DNA from: Streptomyces lushanensis
GTDB lineage: Bacteria > Actinomycetota > Actinomycetes > Streptomycetales > Streptomycetaceae
DNA: 41,882 bases
NCBI RefSeq assembly: GCF_001700515.1
Contig: NZ_MAUD01000088.1
Coordinates: 1-41,882 of the forward strand
Direction of reading: 5' to 3'
Shown one piece after another: positions 7,497 through 17,000 of this stretch. How positions within the stretch are numbered: the stretch's first letter is position 1; the number at the start of each line of letters is the position of its first letter. The notes below the pieces were generated by a model. It was not told the DNA's origin. It saw only the letters and a list, made by a program, of their open reading frames with translations, and searched no databases. A program made the translations under genes and the position numbers.

Positions 7497-8356
7497 GCCC
7501 GATACCGGCCGTCAGGGTCAGCTTCCACCGGTCACCGGACACCGGTCTCGGCCCGGCCCAGGCGGCAGACCAGCGGGGTACGTGTCACCTCCGGACGCTG
7601 TTCCAGCCACCAGACCTCATCGGGGCCGTCGGGAACGCGCGCGAAGCCGACCGATCCGACCGCCGCCGCGGCACTGACGCCCAGCAGCGAACATGCCGCT
7701 CGGTCGAGCCGCAGGTAGACCCCGTACCGGTCCAGCACGGCGCTGCTGACACGAGCCCGGCCATCGGCGGTAACGCGGCGGGCGTCCAACACAGCGTCCG
7801 CGGCGCCGTACAGTCCGGTTGTCGGGCGCTGTCCTGCCCGGACGCGCGAGACATCACGTACATCGCGCGAGACATGACGTACATCTTGAATCGCCTCACA
7901 ACAGGCACGGGGTCCGGCGGTGTCGCTTGGACGGCGAGACCGGAAGCGCCGGCCACACGGAGGCACTGGAAGGCGTGTGCGGGATCCTGGAACCCGGATT
8001 CCAGGCGGAGGAGGCGGCCCTGAAGGCTCTGAGGGCGCCGAAGGGCCAAAAGGGCCAGAAGGACCAGAAGGCCCCGAAGGTCTAGTCAGAAGGTCTAGAA
8101 GGGTCAGAAATTCGCTAAATGGGAATCCTGCTGCCCGGCAGGATCAGGACGAGGGCCCCGGTGTCACGCCCAAGCTGTCCGCGGCTGCGCCGGGTGTCGG
8201 ATCCCGGGTGAGCCCGCGTGCCCCCATTCCTCCAGGCCCAGCCGGTCCTCCAGGCCCAGCCGGAAGGTTGCCGTGTGTGACGCGGCGGGCCGCCCTGGCC
8301 TGTGACGTCGCGTCGCGTCGGGCGGCTGTCCAGGTGATTACCTTCCGTAACCCTCA
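7497..8356. other. Long stretch without a convincing gene; repeats and a collagen-like frame
   Basis: A minus-strand frame ending at 7532 (coding-like from about 7770 down: VLDRYGVYLRLDRAACSLLG...WWLEQRPEVTRTPLVCRLG) may be the end of another dead gene of unknown family. 7844-7885 is a 21-base tandem duplication. At 8013-8085 nine-base units would encode GPKGPEGPEGPEG in one plus frame, but no start, ribosome site or stop-to-stop coherence supports a gene. At 8225-8265 ggcccagccgg is repeated. Confidence 0.4.
7844..7885. repeat. 21-bp tandem duplication
   Basis: gcgcgagacatcacgtacatc (7844-7864) is followed at once by the same 21 bases with one change, tgacg for cacg (7865-7885). It may be a doubled operator half or a simple slippage product; no adjacent promoter can be assigned. 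Confidence 0.8.
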
Positions 8357-8398
8357 ACGCCGAAGGCCCCCGCGGCAAGCAGCGGGGGCCTTCGGCGT
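8357..8398. terminator. 17-bp stem hairpin terminator
   Basis: acgccgaaggcccccgc (8357-8373) and gcgggggccttcggcgt (8382-8398) are exact complements with an 8-base loop. It lies about 75 bases past the stop of the minus-strand gene at 8475-9704 and is its likely terminator. Confidence 0.8.
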
Positions 8399-8474
8399 GT
8401 GCCCGGCCGGCCACGGCTACGGCCACCGACTCGCGCGCCGGTGATGCGGCCCGGCCAGGCCGTCACAACGGGGG

Positions 8475-9704
8475 TCAGTGTGCGTGGTGACCCCTCACCT
8501 CTTCGTGCCGGTGCCGGGCACGACCGACCGTGACCGGCGCGGACTCGACCGTGCTCGACGTCCCGTTGGCCCAGGTCCCGGTCACCCGGACGCTCACCTT
8601 GTCGCCGAGGTACTTGCCCGTGAGGTGGAACCGTGACCTGGTCGCGCCCGCCACCGGCTTGCCGTTCACGAGCCACTGGTAGCCGAACTTCGCGTCCGGG
8701 ACCCACTTGCCCGGGTCGGCGGTCACGTACCCGCCGACCTTCGGCGAGCCCTTGACCACCGGCGTGCCCGTCACCTTCAACCGGTAGTGATAGAAGGTGA
8801 CGTTGCTGGGACCGTTCGGGTCCGGCTGCTCCCGGTTGAGGATGTTGAGGGTCAGACCGTTCCGTGTCTCCAGGAACGACAGACCTTCGACCTCCTGGGG
8901 GTAGGGAACCTTGAGGTTGAAGAGGACCTGGACCTCGCCGGTCGTCAGGTTGGCGCGGGAGATGTTCTTCCCCGCGTCGTTCGAGGCGAAATACATCCAG
9001 CCGTCATGGATCTTGCCGCCCTGGGCCTGGTCGATCGTCTGCGACAGCGGGATGTATTTCCTGAACGACCAGTCGCGCAGGTTGTAGACGGCGATCTCCG
9101 TCGCGTTGTCATAGGCCATGCCGTAGGCGAGGCCCTTGTGCGCGTCGACGGCCACCCAGCTCGCGATGTCCTGCACGCCGTGCGGCGGGTTCAGGGCGAC
9201 GGCGTGGCCGGTGAAGCTCAGACGGGCGGCGTTGTAGACGGCGAACACCGGCGTGTCGTACCGGCTGCCGGTGACCGAATCGCGCGTGCTGGTGTCGAGT
9301 GAGATGTAGAGCTTGCCGTTGGCGTAGTCGATGTCGCCGATGTGGTTCAGGCCCTTGTAGGCGAGCGGCGAGGGGTTGGCCAGTTCGGCCGGAATGGCCG
9401 GCGAGCTCTTGAAGATCGTGTTGTACCGCATGTCCGTGATCTCCAGCCCGTTGCTGCTGGAGAAGTACCAGTGGGTGCCGTCGGTGGTGACGCCCTGGCC
9501 GCGCGAGCTCTCGGCCTCGCCGGTGAACACGTCCTTGCCGATGAGCTCCCACGTCTCGACCCCGCGCGCGGGTGTCGCCGCCGCCCCGGGTGCCGTCGTC
9601 CCGGGTGCCGCCACCGCCGGTCCCGCCCCCACCGTTCCTGTCGCCACGGCCGCGCCTACCAGGGCGAGTCCGCCGATGAAATTCCTTCTGGTGAAACTTC
9701 CCAC
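8475..9704 (-). CDS. Tat-exported beta-propeller-like protein with C-terminal Ig-like domain
   Basis: 409 residues from a GTG at 9704 with ggag 5 bases upstream. A twin-arginine signal (FTRRNFIGGLALVGAAVATG, cleavage probably after PAVAA) is followed by a domain of strand-turn repeats (TDGTHWYFSSSNGLEI, GDIDYANGKLYISL, WVAVDAHKGLAYGM, KIHDGWMYFASNDAGK, VEGLSFL), consistent with a six- or seven-bladed propeller of the NHL/YncE sort. From about residue 315 there is an Ig-like module of the GxPxVGxxVTADPGKW...YQWLVNGKPVAGAT type found in many actinobacterial exported enzymes. The tail HRHEEVRGHHAH is His-rich. No catalytic motif is seen, so the activity is unknown. Transcribed alone, toward the hairpin at 8357-8398. 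Confidence 0.8.
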   Translation of the reverse strand: MGSFTRRNFIGGLALVGAAVATGTVGAGPAVAAPGTTAPGAAATPARGVETWELIGKDVFTGEAESSRGQGVTTDGTHWYFSSSNGLEITDMRYNTIFKSSPAIPAELANPSPLAYKGLNHIGDIDYANGKLYISLDTSTRDSVTGSRYDTPVFAVYNAARLSFTGHAVALNPPHGVQDIASWVAVDAHKGLAYGMAYDNATEIAVYNLRDWSFRKYIPLSQTIDQAQGGKIHDGWMYFASNDAGKNISRANLTTGEVQVLFNLKVPYPQEVEGLSFLETRNGLTLNILNREQPDPNGPSNVTFYHYRLKVTGTPVVKGSPKVGGYVTADPGKWVPDAKFGYQWLVNGKPVAGATRSRFHLTGKYLGDKVSVRVTGTWANGTSSTVESAPVTVGRARHRHEEVRGHHAH

Positions 9705-10047
9705 GATGACTCCATCTGATCCGCTGACGGACGAGCTGTCCGCTGTGTCGGACTAAGTCGTACGAGGGCGAGTTTGCGCCGCCACGGCGGCAGCGTGACC
9801 GGGCGCTTAACCTCGATTCATCAACGGCCCAGGGCGCACGAGCGCGTCACTGGTTCACCCTGTTTGTCCCAGGTGATGGCGGGTCCGGGCCTTCGCGTAC
9901 CACCGCGGCTGTCCCGGGACCCCACGGCGGGGCGCTCACCTGACGGTCACCGCAGGGTGATCGACGGGGGCCCCGGCGGATTCCTTCCGCCGGGGCCCGC
10001 TGTTTCCTCGGTGTCCGGTGAACGGGAGCATCGTCCCGTTCACGTCG
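9705..10047. other. Intergenic region between two minus-strand exported-protein genes
   Basis: It holds the promoter region of the 9704 gene (a promoter cannot be pinned down) and the terminator hairpin of the upstream large gene at 9968-9998. No open frame is convincing. Confidence 0.5.
9968..9998. terminator. 13-bp stem hairpin after the DNRLRE/FG-GAP gene
   Basis: gggccccggcgga (9968-9980) and tccgccggggccc (9986-9998) pair perfectly around ttcct. It sits 49 bases past the stop codon of the minus-strand gene ending at 10048. Confidence 0.85.
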
Positions 10048-13000
10048 TCAGCCGAAGGTGAACTTGTTGGTGCCCCACTCCCCGGACGAGGCGACGACGG
10101 TGGTCGCCGCACCGATGGCGAGCTTGCCTCCCGCGTGCAGTTTGATACTGCCGTCCGCGTCGAGGGCCCAGATGTCGGGGATGTGGTCCCCGTTGACGTC
10201 CGGGGTGCCGCGGATGTGGGTGATGGGTGTGGTCGTCTCGCTCCAGTCCTCGGCGTAGACGGTGTCGTTGCCGTAGAGGGAGTCCGCGGCAGTGGCGAAC
10301 GAGGCGATGGTGGAGCCGCCGTTCACCGTGTCCTTCACACCGTGGCGCAGGACGAGACGGTCGGAGGTCCGGGAACGGAACAGCAGGTCGGGAGCGCCGT
10401 CGGCGTTGTGGTCACCGACGGAGACGAGGTCGCGGTCGCCCCAGGTCGTGGCGGCGACCCTGGTGGCGGTGGTGAAACTGGTACCGGTGTAGCCGGTGAG
10501 GATCCAGAAGCCGCCGCCCTCGGTGCGGACGAACAGGTCGGACTGTCCGTCCAGGTTGATGTCGCCGGCGATCATCTGCGTGAACGTCGCCGGGGCGGGA
10601 CCGTTCTCGGGCAGCAGCACGCTCATCCGCTGAGCGATGTCGACGCCGCCGTAGCCGTCGCCCTTGTAGACGTAGAGCTTGTTGTCGGGCATCCGGGCGA
10701 AGAGGTCGGTGACGCCGTCTCCGGGCTGGACGTCCTGATCGTGGGTGAGCAGCGCGGGCTCCTCGTCCGCGTTCACCCAGTACTCGGCGTACTCCTCGGG
10801 GTCGAGCGGGGTGCCGTTCCGGTGGGCGGCGGACAGGCCGACGCCCACGTTGCCGACCGAGTTGCCGGGGTAGGTCCAGAGCTGTCCGTCCTCGTGGACA
10901 CCGATCAGGTCGGGGTAGGTGTCGCCGGTGAAGTCGCCGGGTCCGTCCGCCTTGTCGCGCGGGGTGACGTAGAAGATGTACTTGGTGCCGGGCGAGACGT
11001 TGCCCGCGCCGTCCACGGCGCGCACGTAGAAGACATTGGGACCGGCGAAGTGCGGTTTGAGGTCCACGGTCACCGACGCGCCAGCCGCCACGTCCTTGCC
11101 TCCGAGATAGCTCGTCGTGTTGAAGGACCACTCGAACCTGACGACGTCCTTGTCGGTGTCGGGCGCGATGGTGAAGCCGCCCGCCGTCCCGAACTTCACC
11201 TTGGACCAGACGCTGCCGTCCTCGTTTGTCTCGGGGAAGTCGGTGGAGGTGACGATCGGTTCCTCGGGAACGTCGTTGTCGAAGAGGAAGTGGCAGAACG
11301 TCGGGTCCGTGGTCGGTGACCAGGCGGAGCCCGCGCCGCTCGCGTCAATGGCGCGTACGTGCCACCGATAGATCTTGTTGTTGGCGAACTTCGACTTGGG
11401 CACGGTGACGGAGGCCTTGCCGGCGCTGTCCACGGTGGCCTTCTCGTCGACGATCTTGACGTCGACGTTGCTGCTCAGCCACACCTGGAAGTGCAGGTAC
11501 TTCAGGTTCTGCTGGGTGGAGGTGTCGTCCGGGTCGGAGGACTTCGCCGACAGCACCAGGTCACGCTTGCCGATGTGCTGGGCCGGCGAGGTGCGGTCGC
11601 AGCTCACGCCGCCGGGTGTCTGGTCCAGCGACTTGGGGGCCGCGGGCTTGCGGTTGTAGACGAGGTTCAGCCGCGGTGCGCCGTCGCCCTCGGCCTTGAA
11701 CTTCTTCCACGGGTACGCCGACTTCTCGTCCGACGCCTGCAGCCCGAGAGTGAGCGAGTACCAGCCGTTGTCCGCGGCGTCCTGGGCGATCGAAGCGGCG
11801 TCGTAGGAGACGTACGCGTCCGGGCAGGAGGAGTTGTAGCCGTGGGCGAAGGACTTGGTGCCGATCAGGGACAGCCAGGAGGGCTGGTTGTTCCAGGTGG
11901 TCTTGGAGGAGATGCTGCTGGTGTGCCACACCTCCATCGAACGCTCGGAGCAGGACCAGGCGTAGGTCTCGCGCAGACTGATCGAGGCGGAGGTGACCGT
12001 GGCGCCCTTGATGTTCCGGTCCCAGCCGAGGCGGAAGAAGGACCGGGAGGTGCCCCACGTGGTGGCCTCGTAGCCGACCCGGGCTTCTGTGGTGCCCGTG
12101 TTGTAGTGGGCGCCGTCGTAGAAGCTTGAGGTGGGGTAGCGGTCGTAGGCCGTGGTCCAGTTCCTGGTCTTGCCGTAGATCGTCGGGTCGATGAAGACCG
12201 GGTACTCCGTGTCCTCGGCGGTGAGCAGGCCCTTGTCCGGGACGATGCCCAGGGTGCTTGAGGTGGTGCCGGGGTCGCTCAGCTCGGCTTCCGCGATGGC
12301 GACATGGGTATCCATGTCGGGTCCGGCGAGTCCAGGAAGGGCCCACACCTCGGCATCGGTCGGGGCGGCGGCCCGCCGCAGACCGACCTGGGTGATACCG
12401 CCACCGGTCCCGGAACCCTCGTACGCGGCGGCCGACGGATCGCCGGTGCCCGTGGGCTCGGGAGTACGGGACGGGCCGGTCTCCTCGGGCTCCGTGGTCG
12501 GCGTCGGTCCCGCGGTGTCCAGGGGCGGCGGCTCCGGTCCGTCGCTGATGTCCTCGCCCGGCTCCTCCGAGTAGGAGGGTGAGGGGTCCTCGGAGGGCTC
12601 GGCGGGTTCGGGGTCGTCCCCGTCGGTGACGGCCCGGGTGCCGGCGGAGTCCCACATGTAGGGGGTGGGGCTCACCGCGATCTCCTCGCCCTCGGCGTCC
12701 TCGCCGGTGACGACCTGAGTGACCGGGTCGAGCCGGAAATACAGGTCCGGCGACGACAGCCCGTAACTCAGTTTCTCCAGCGCCGGGTTGGCGGCGGCCC
12801 TGGCGTTGTGCACGATCAGCACATGGGTGAAGCCGCTGTCCTGGGCGGTCAGCAGCAGGTCGACATCCGTGAACACGTTCCGGTACAGAGCGGCGGCACC
12901 GTTGATGACGGGCTCGGGCAGCGCGCCCGGCCAGCTCAGGGTGACCTGGTGGCCGGCCGTGGTGAGGGTGGCCAGATCGGTGTACGCGGCGCTGTCGTCG

Positions 13001-13545
13001 GCGGCTTGGAGGGCGCCGCCGCTGTCGGCGACCCGGTACACGGCGGGGCGAGCGGACGTACGAGTGCTCGTGGCTCCGGCCTTGCCGCTCGAGCTTCGGG
13101 CCGCGCCGTCTCCACCGCGGGAGAAGACCACCGGGTCGGCGGCGGCCTTGGGCGCCCAGCCGTCCTCGACGGCGGTGAGCGTGGTGTCGATCGGCTTCCA
13201 GACGCCGTCCACCTCGGCCCGTACGGGAGCCCCGTACGCGATCAGCTCGAAGCTGCCGTCCGGCCTGGCGTAGGTCGTGGAGGTCTCGTTGCGCAGCGCC
13301 TCCACCTCGACGCGCTTGCCCGACGCGACGGCCTTCTCCTGTGCCGCTTCCTCGTCCAACGGGCCCGACGACTCCGCCGTCCCCGGGGTCCCTGGAGGAG
13401 CCGCCGCGGGCCCCGGGCCTTCCCAGCCGGGGGCGAGCAGCCCGATGCCGAGTGCTGCCGCGACGAGCGCGGCGACACCTGCCGCCGTACGTCGGCGCCT
13501 GGGCGAGGACTGTCTCCATGACAGTCCGAAGCCATGACGAACCAT
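10048..13545 (-). CDS. Large exported DNRLRE / FG-GAP repeat protein, RHS-associated
   Basis: 1165 residues from the ATG at 13545, preferred over a longer frame because gaggggctcagcacc puts a GAGG site 9 bases upstream. Parts: signal peptide (RRRRTAAGVAALVAAALGIGLLAPG); a region with TTYARPDGSFELIAYGAPVRA and KPIDTTL, found in proteins linked to RHS toxins; an acidic Pro/Ser/Thr linker (about 320-380); a DNRLRE-type carbohydrate-binding-like domain (about 440-640, DPTIYGKTRNWTT, FFRLGWD, TWNNQPSW); a fibronectin/Ig-like segment (about 650-850); and FG-GAP/VCBS repeats (DFTGDTYPDLIGV, GDINLDGQSDLFVR, GDHNADGAPDLLFR, DVNGDHIPDIWAL) to the end. Such genes habitually neighbour RHS toxin genes in Streptomyces; here it is divergent from the RHS gene at 14068 and may assist export, folding or surface display of it (inference). 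Confidence 0.85.
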   Translation of the reverse strand: MVRHGFGLSWRQSSPRRRRTAAGVAALVAAALGIGLLAPGWEGPGPAAAPPGTPGTAESSGPLDEEAAQEKAVASGKRVEVEALRNETSTTYARPDGSFELIAYGAPVRAEVDGVWKPIDTTLTAVEDGWAPKAAADPVVFSRGGDGAARSSSGKAGATSTRTSARPAVYRVADSGGALQAADDSAAYTDLATLTTAGHQVTLSWPGALPEPVINGAAALYRNVFTDVDLLLTAQDSGFTHVLIVHNARAAANPALEKLSYGLSSPDLYFRLDPVTQVVTGEDAEGEEIAVSPTPYMWDSAGTRAVTDGDDPEPAEPSEDPSPSYSEEPGEDISDGPEPPPLDTAGPTPTTEPEETGPSRTPEPTGTGDPSAAAYEGSGTGGGITQVGLRRAAAPTDAEVWALPGLAGPDMDTHVAIAEAELSDPGTTSSTLGIVPDKGLLTAEDTEYPVFIDPTIYGKTRNWTTAYDRYPTSSFYDGAHYNTGTTEARVGYEATTWGTSRSFFRLGWDRNIKGATVTSASISLRETYAWSCSERSMEVWHTSSISSKTTWNNQPSWLSLIGTKSFAHGYNSSCPDAYVSYDAASIAQDAADNGWYSLTLGLQASDEKSAYPWKKFKAEGDGAPRLNLVYNRKPAAPKSLDQTPGGVSCDRTSPAQHIGKRDLVLSAKSSDPDDTSTQQNLKYLHFQVWLSSNVDVKIVDEKATVDSAGKASVTVPKSKFANNKIYRWHVRAIDASGAGSAWSPTTDPTFCHFLFDNDVPEEPIVTSTDFPETNEDGSVWSKVKFGTAGGFTIAPDTDKDVVRFEWSFNTTSYLGGKDVAAGASVTVDLKPHFAGPNVFYVRAVDGAGNVSPGTKYIFYVTPRDKADGPGDFTGDTYPDLIGVHEDGQLWTYPGNSVGNVGVGLSAAHRNGTPLDPEEYAEYWVNADEEPALLTHDQDVQPGDGVTDLFARMPDNKLYVYKGDGYGGVDIAQRMSVLLPENGPAPATFTQMIAGDINLDGQSDLFVRTEGGGFWILTGYTGTSFTTATRVAATTWGDRDLVSVGDHNADGAPDLLFRSRTSDRLVLRHGVKDTVNGGSTIASFATAADSLYGNDTVYAEDWSETTTPITHIRGTPDVNGDHIPDIWALDADGSIKLHAGGKLAIGAATTVVASSGEWGTNKFTFG

Positions 13546-14067
13546 GGTGCTGAGCCCCTCCCCTGGACGGCAGCACGGCACGACGGATGAATCCATCGGC
13601 CCCCCTTCGGAAATTCAGCGAGGCTCCTGCGCGGCGCCTGGAGTTTCCCTTCGGAACGGAAATGGCGACGCAGAAATCTTGCGGGCCAGAGCATGGCTCA
13701 AGGAGGGCTAGGGCGCCAGAGCCCAAGAGCTCTGTGATGCACCTGTGAAGCTTCGGTAAAGGGCCCATCAATGGGTGCGGGCTGGGGACTCGTGTCCGGT
13801 AGAGACCGTTTGACGGTGACTTGTGGATGCGATCTTCACAACATCATCCTGAACTCTATGCATTTCCGATATTCAATGTCGAATGCGTCAGATATGGCGT
13901 GTGATCTAATTCACCACCTTCCGGTTGACGTTGACGTGGCCTTTACTCGTACTCATACATTTGGCCCGGCAATTTGGGGTGGGACAGCCGTGCGCTTCGT
14001 GAGGAGTGACGGCTGGAATTCAGGTTGATCCGGGGTTAATCCAGGGTGAGGGTGGGGGGCTGCCGTC
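13546..14067. promoter_or_regulatory. Divergent control region between the FG-GAP and RHS genes
   Basis: The 520 bases are GC-rich next to each gene but clearly AT-rich from about 13825 to 13985, the sort of island on which Lsr2 could act. A doubled TTGACG (13925-13930 and 13931-13936) faces the RHS gene as a possible -35 element; no good -10 can be named. An 85-codon frame from 13771 has no family resemblance and atypical composition and is not called. The RHS ribosome site is the G-run at 14053-14059. Confidence 0.4.
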
Positions 14068-17000
14068 ATGTGGCGACCGCTGTCGTGGTGTGGCCGGGGA
14101 AGGCTTCTCCGGCACGGTGCCGTGCGCCGCAGACGGGCGGCGGCACGTCGTTCGGTGATCGCCGCGGTCTTCCTGGCGCTGCTGGTGGGTGCGCTTCCGT
14201 CGGCCTACGCGGTGCCGCCGCCGAACGACGACCGCACCGAGGTCGAGCTGGTGGACCTGCCGGACGCCGAGGCGCAGCCCGAGGAGGACGATCCCGACAA
14301 GGCCGGTGAGCTGGAGCAGCTCACCACCGCCCTGGTCAAGGACCCCGTCGAGTACGAGCCGGCGGCCACGGCCGCCCCTGTGGGCGGCACCGCCACGGAG
14401 ACGCTCTCCGGCCTCACCCCTGGTGACCTCGTACCGGTCGTCGGGGAGGACGGGCAGGAACTGCCCGTCGAACTCGGGGCACCCGAGGGTGTGACCACCG
14501 GTGAGGCCGCGGCCCTGGAGGGCGAGTGGCAGGTCACCCTCGCCGACCAGGACGACATCGCCACGTCCTCCGGTGCCGAGGTCGAGGGCATGGCCCTGAT
14601 GGTGACCCCGCCCGCGGACGCCACCGGTGAAGCCGTCGTCGCCCTGAACTACACGGACTTCGCGGAGCTGTACGGCGCCAACTGGGCGGACCGCCTGGAC
14701 TTCGTGCAGTTCCCCGCCTGCTTCCTGACCACCCCCGACACCGAGGGCTGCTCGGAACCCACCACGGTGGACACCGAGAACGTCGTCGAGACGGCCGCCG
14801 AGGGCGGCGAACGGCGCATCCTCGCCACCCTGGACGTCGCCGACCTGGCGTCCGGTGAGACCGCCACGGCCGAGACCGCAGCCGCCGAGGGCAAGGGCAA
14901 GGGCACGATCGACGACATCCTGTACCGCGAGAGCCCGGCGGCCGGCCCGGCCACCGCGGTACAGACGGCGCTCACCGCCGCCGCCGGCTCGGGCGCCTCG
15001 GTCCTGCTCGCCACCGACTCCGGCAGCGGGTCCAAGGGCGACTTCTCCGCCACCCCGCTGGCCAGCGCCGGCTCGTGGTCGGCCGGCGGCAACTCCGGTG
15101 CCTTCACCTACACCTACAACCTCCAGGTCCCCGGCGTGCCCGGCGGCCCGTCGCCGGCGATCGGCTTCGGCTACAACTCGCAGGGCGTCGACGGCCGTAC
15201 GTCGGCCACGAACACCCAGCCCTCGTGGATCGGCGACGGCTGGGACTACAACCCCGGATCGATCACCCGTTCCTACCGTGCCTGCCGGGACGACACCACG
15301 GACGGGAACAACACCAACCGCAAGACCAGCGACCTGTGCTGGGGCTCGTACAACGCGGTCCTCACTCTCGGCGGCACGACGACCGAACTGGTGCTGCCCG
15401 ACAAGGCCGATGCCGTGGGCGACAACTGGGTCACCTCCAGCGGCGACGGCTCGCGCGTGGAACTGCTGAAGAACACCGACCTGGCCAACGGGGACGCGGA
15501 CGGCGAGTACTGGCGGGTCACCACGCGGGACGGCACCCAGTACTACTTCGGTCGGAACAAACTCCCCGGCTGGGAGAGCGGCGACGCGACCACCGCCTCG
15601 GTCCTGTCGGCTCCGGTGGCCGGCAACCAGTCCGAAGAGCCGTGCCACGCGACGAAGTTCGAGGACTCCTTCTGCGGCCAGGCCTGGCGCTGGAACCTCG
15701 ACTATGTCGTGGACCCGCAGGGCCACGCCATGTCGCTGTGGTGGGGGAGGGAGAACAACTACTACGCCAAGAACATGAAGTTCGCGGATCCGGTGCTCTA
15801 CCACCGGGGCGGCTACCTCCGAGCCATCAAGTACGGCCAGGAAGAGGGTTCACTGTTCGACGCCGAGCCCCTTGCACGGGTGGACTTCGCCGTCGACGAA
15901 CGTTGCTTCGGCGAAGGAGTCTGCACCGAGGCCAACTTCACGTCCGGCGACTTCGACAAGAACCGCGTCTGGTACGACACCCCGGCCGATCTGTACTGCT
16001 CAGGTGCCGCCGGCAAGGACTGCTTCGTCCCCGTACCGACCTTCTGGTCGCGCAAGCGCCTCACCCAGGTCACCACGCAGGCCCAGCGCACCCGGGGTTC
16101 GACGGCGCAGACACCGGTAGACAGCTGGACACTCCAGCAGTCGCTGCCCGCCGACCTGACGGACGAGGGCGCCGCGCTGTGGCTGGAGTCCATCACCCGC
16201 ACCGGCTACGAACCCGACGGAGAGACCACCAAGACCCTCAACCCGGTCCGGTTCGTCGCGAACAGCCTGTCGATGCCCAACCGGGTGCAGGAGGGCGCCG
16301 ACGACTCGAACCCGGTCTTCGACCGGTTGCGTATCGCACGGGTCGTCAGCGAGTACGGCGGCGAGACTCTCGTCAAATACAAGGCACCGACGGGCTCCTG
16401 CAAGACGGGCAGCGGCTTCCCGAAGCCTGAGGACAACACCGGGCTGTGCTTCCCGGTCTACTGGCACCCGGACCCGGACAAGAGCGAGGAGGCCATCGAC
16501 TGGTTCAACAAGTACGTCGTCGAGTCGGTCCAGGAGAAGCCGGCCGTCACCGGCGTCCCGGACGTCGACACGTCCTACGACTACGACGACGAGGGCGGCG
16601 GCGCCTGGGCGCTGAACCAGGCGGAGTTCTCCAAGAAGAAGACCCGTACCTACGACCAGTGGCGAGGCTTCTCCCTGGTCAAGACGGTCACCGGGGAGAA
16701 TTCCGCCACCCCGTACACGAGCACGCGGCAGTCCCTGTCGGCGACCCGCTACTTCCGCGGGATGAACGGTGACCTGCTGCCGGACGGCTCCACCCGCTCG
16801 GTGACCGTCGAGGACTCCGCGGGCCAGGCCGTAGCCAAGGACGAGGAGGCCTTCCAGGGCCGGGTCGCCGAGACCCTCACCTACACGGAGAACGGCGGCG
16901 AACTCCTCACCCGCTCCGTCGACAGACCCACGGCCACACTGCTCGCCTCGCGCACCCGCGGCGACGGAATCCCGCCGCTCGAGGCATTCCGCGTCCAGGA

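Noticed and set aside
7920..8444. Plus-strand frame with GPKGPEGPEG repeats as a collagen-like protein
   Set aside because: No start with a ribosome site, no signal peptide; it runs through the terminator of the convergent gene. Retained only as a repeat note.
11561..13771. 736-codon minus-strand frame overlapping the FG-GAP gene in another frame
   Set aside because: It is an out-of-frame shadow, extremely rich in Arg, Gly and His; the DNRLRE and FG-GAP motifs are in the other frame.
13771..14028. 85-codon frame in the RHS upstream region
   Set aside because: AT-rich control DNA with no ribosome site and no family resemblance.
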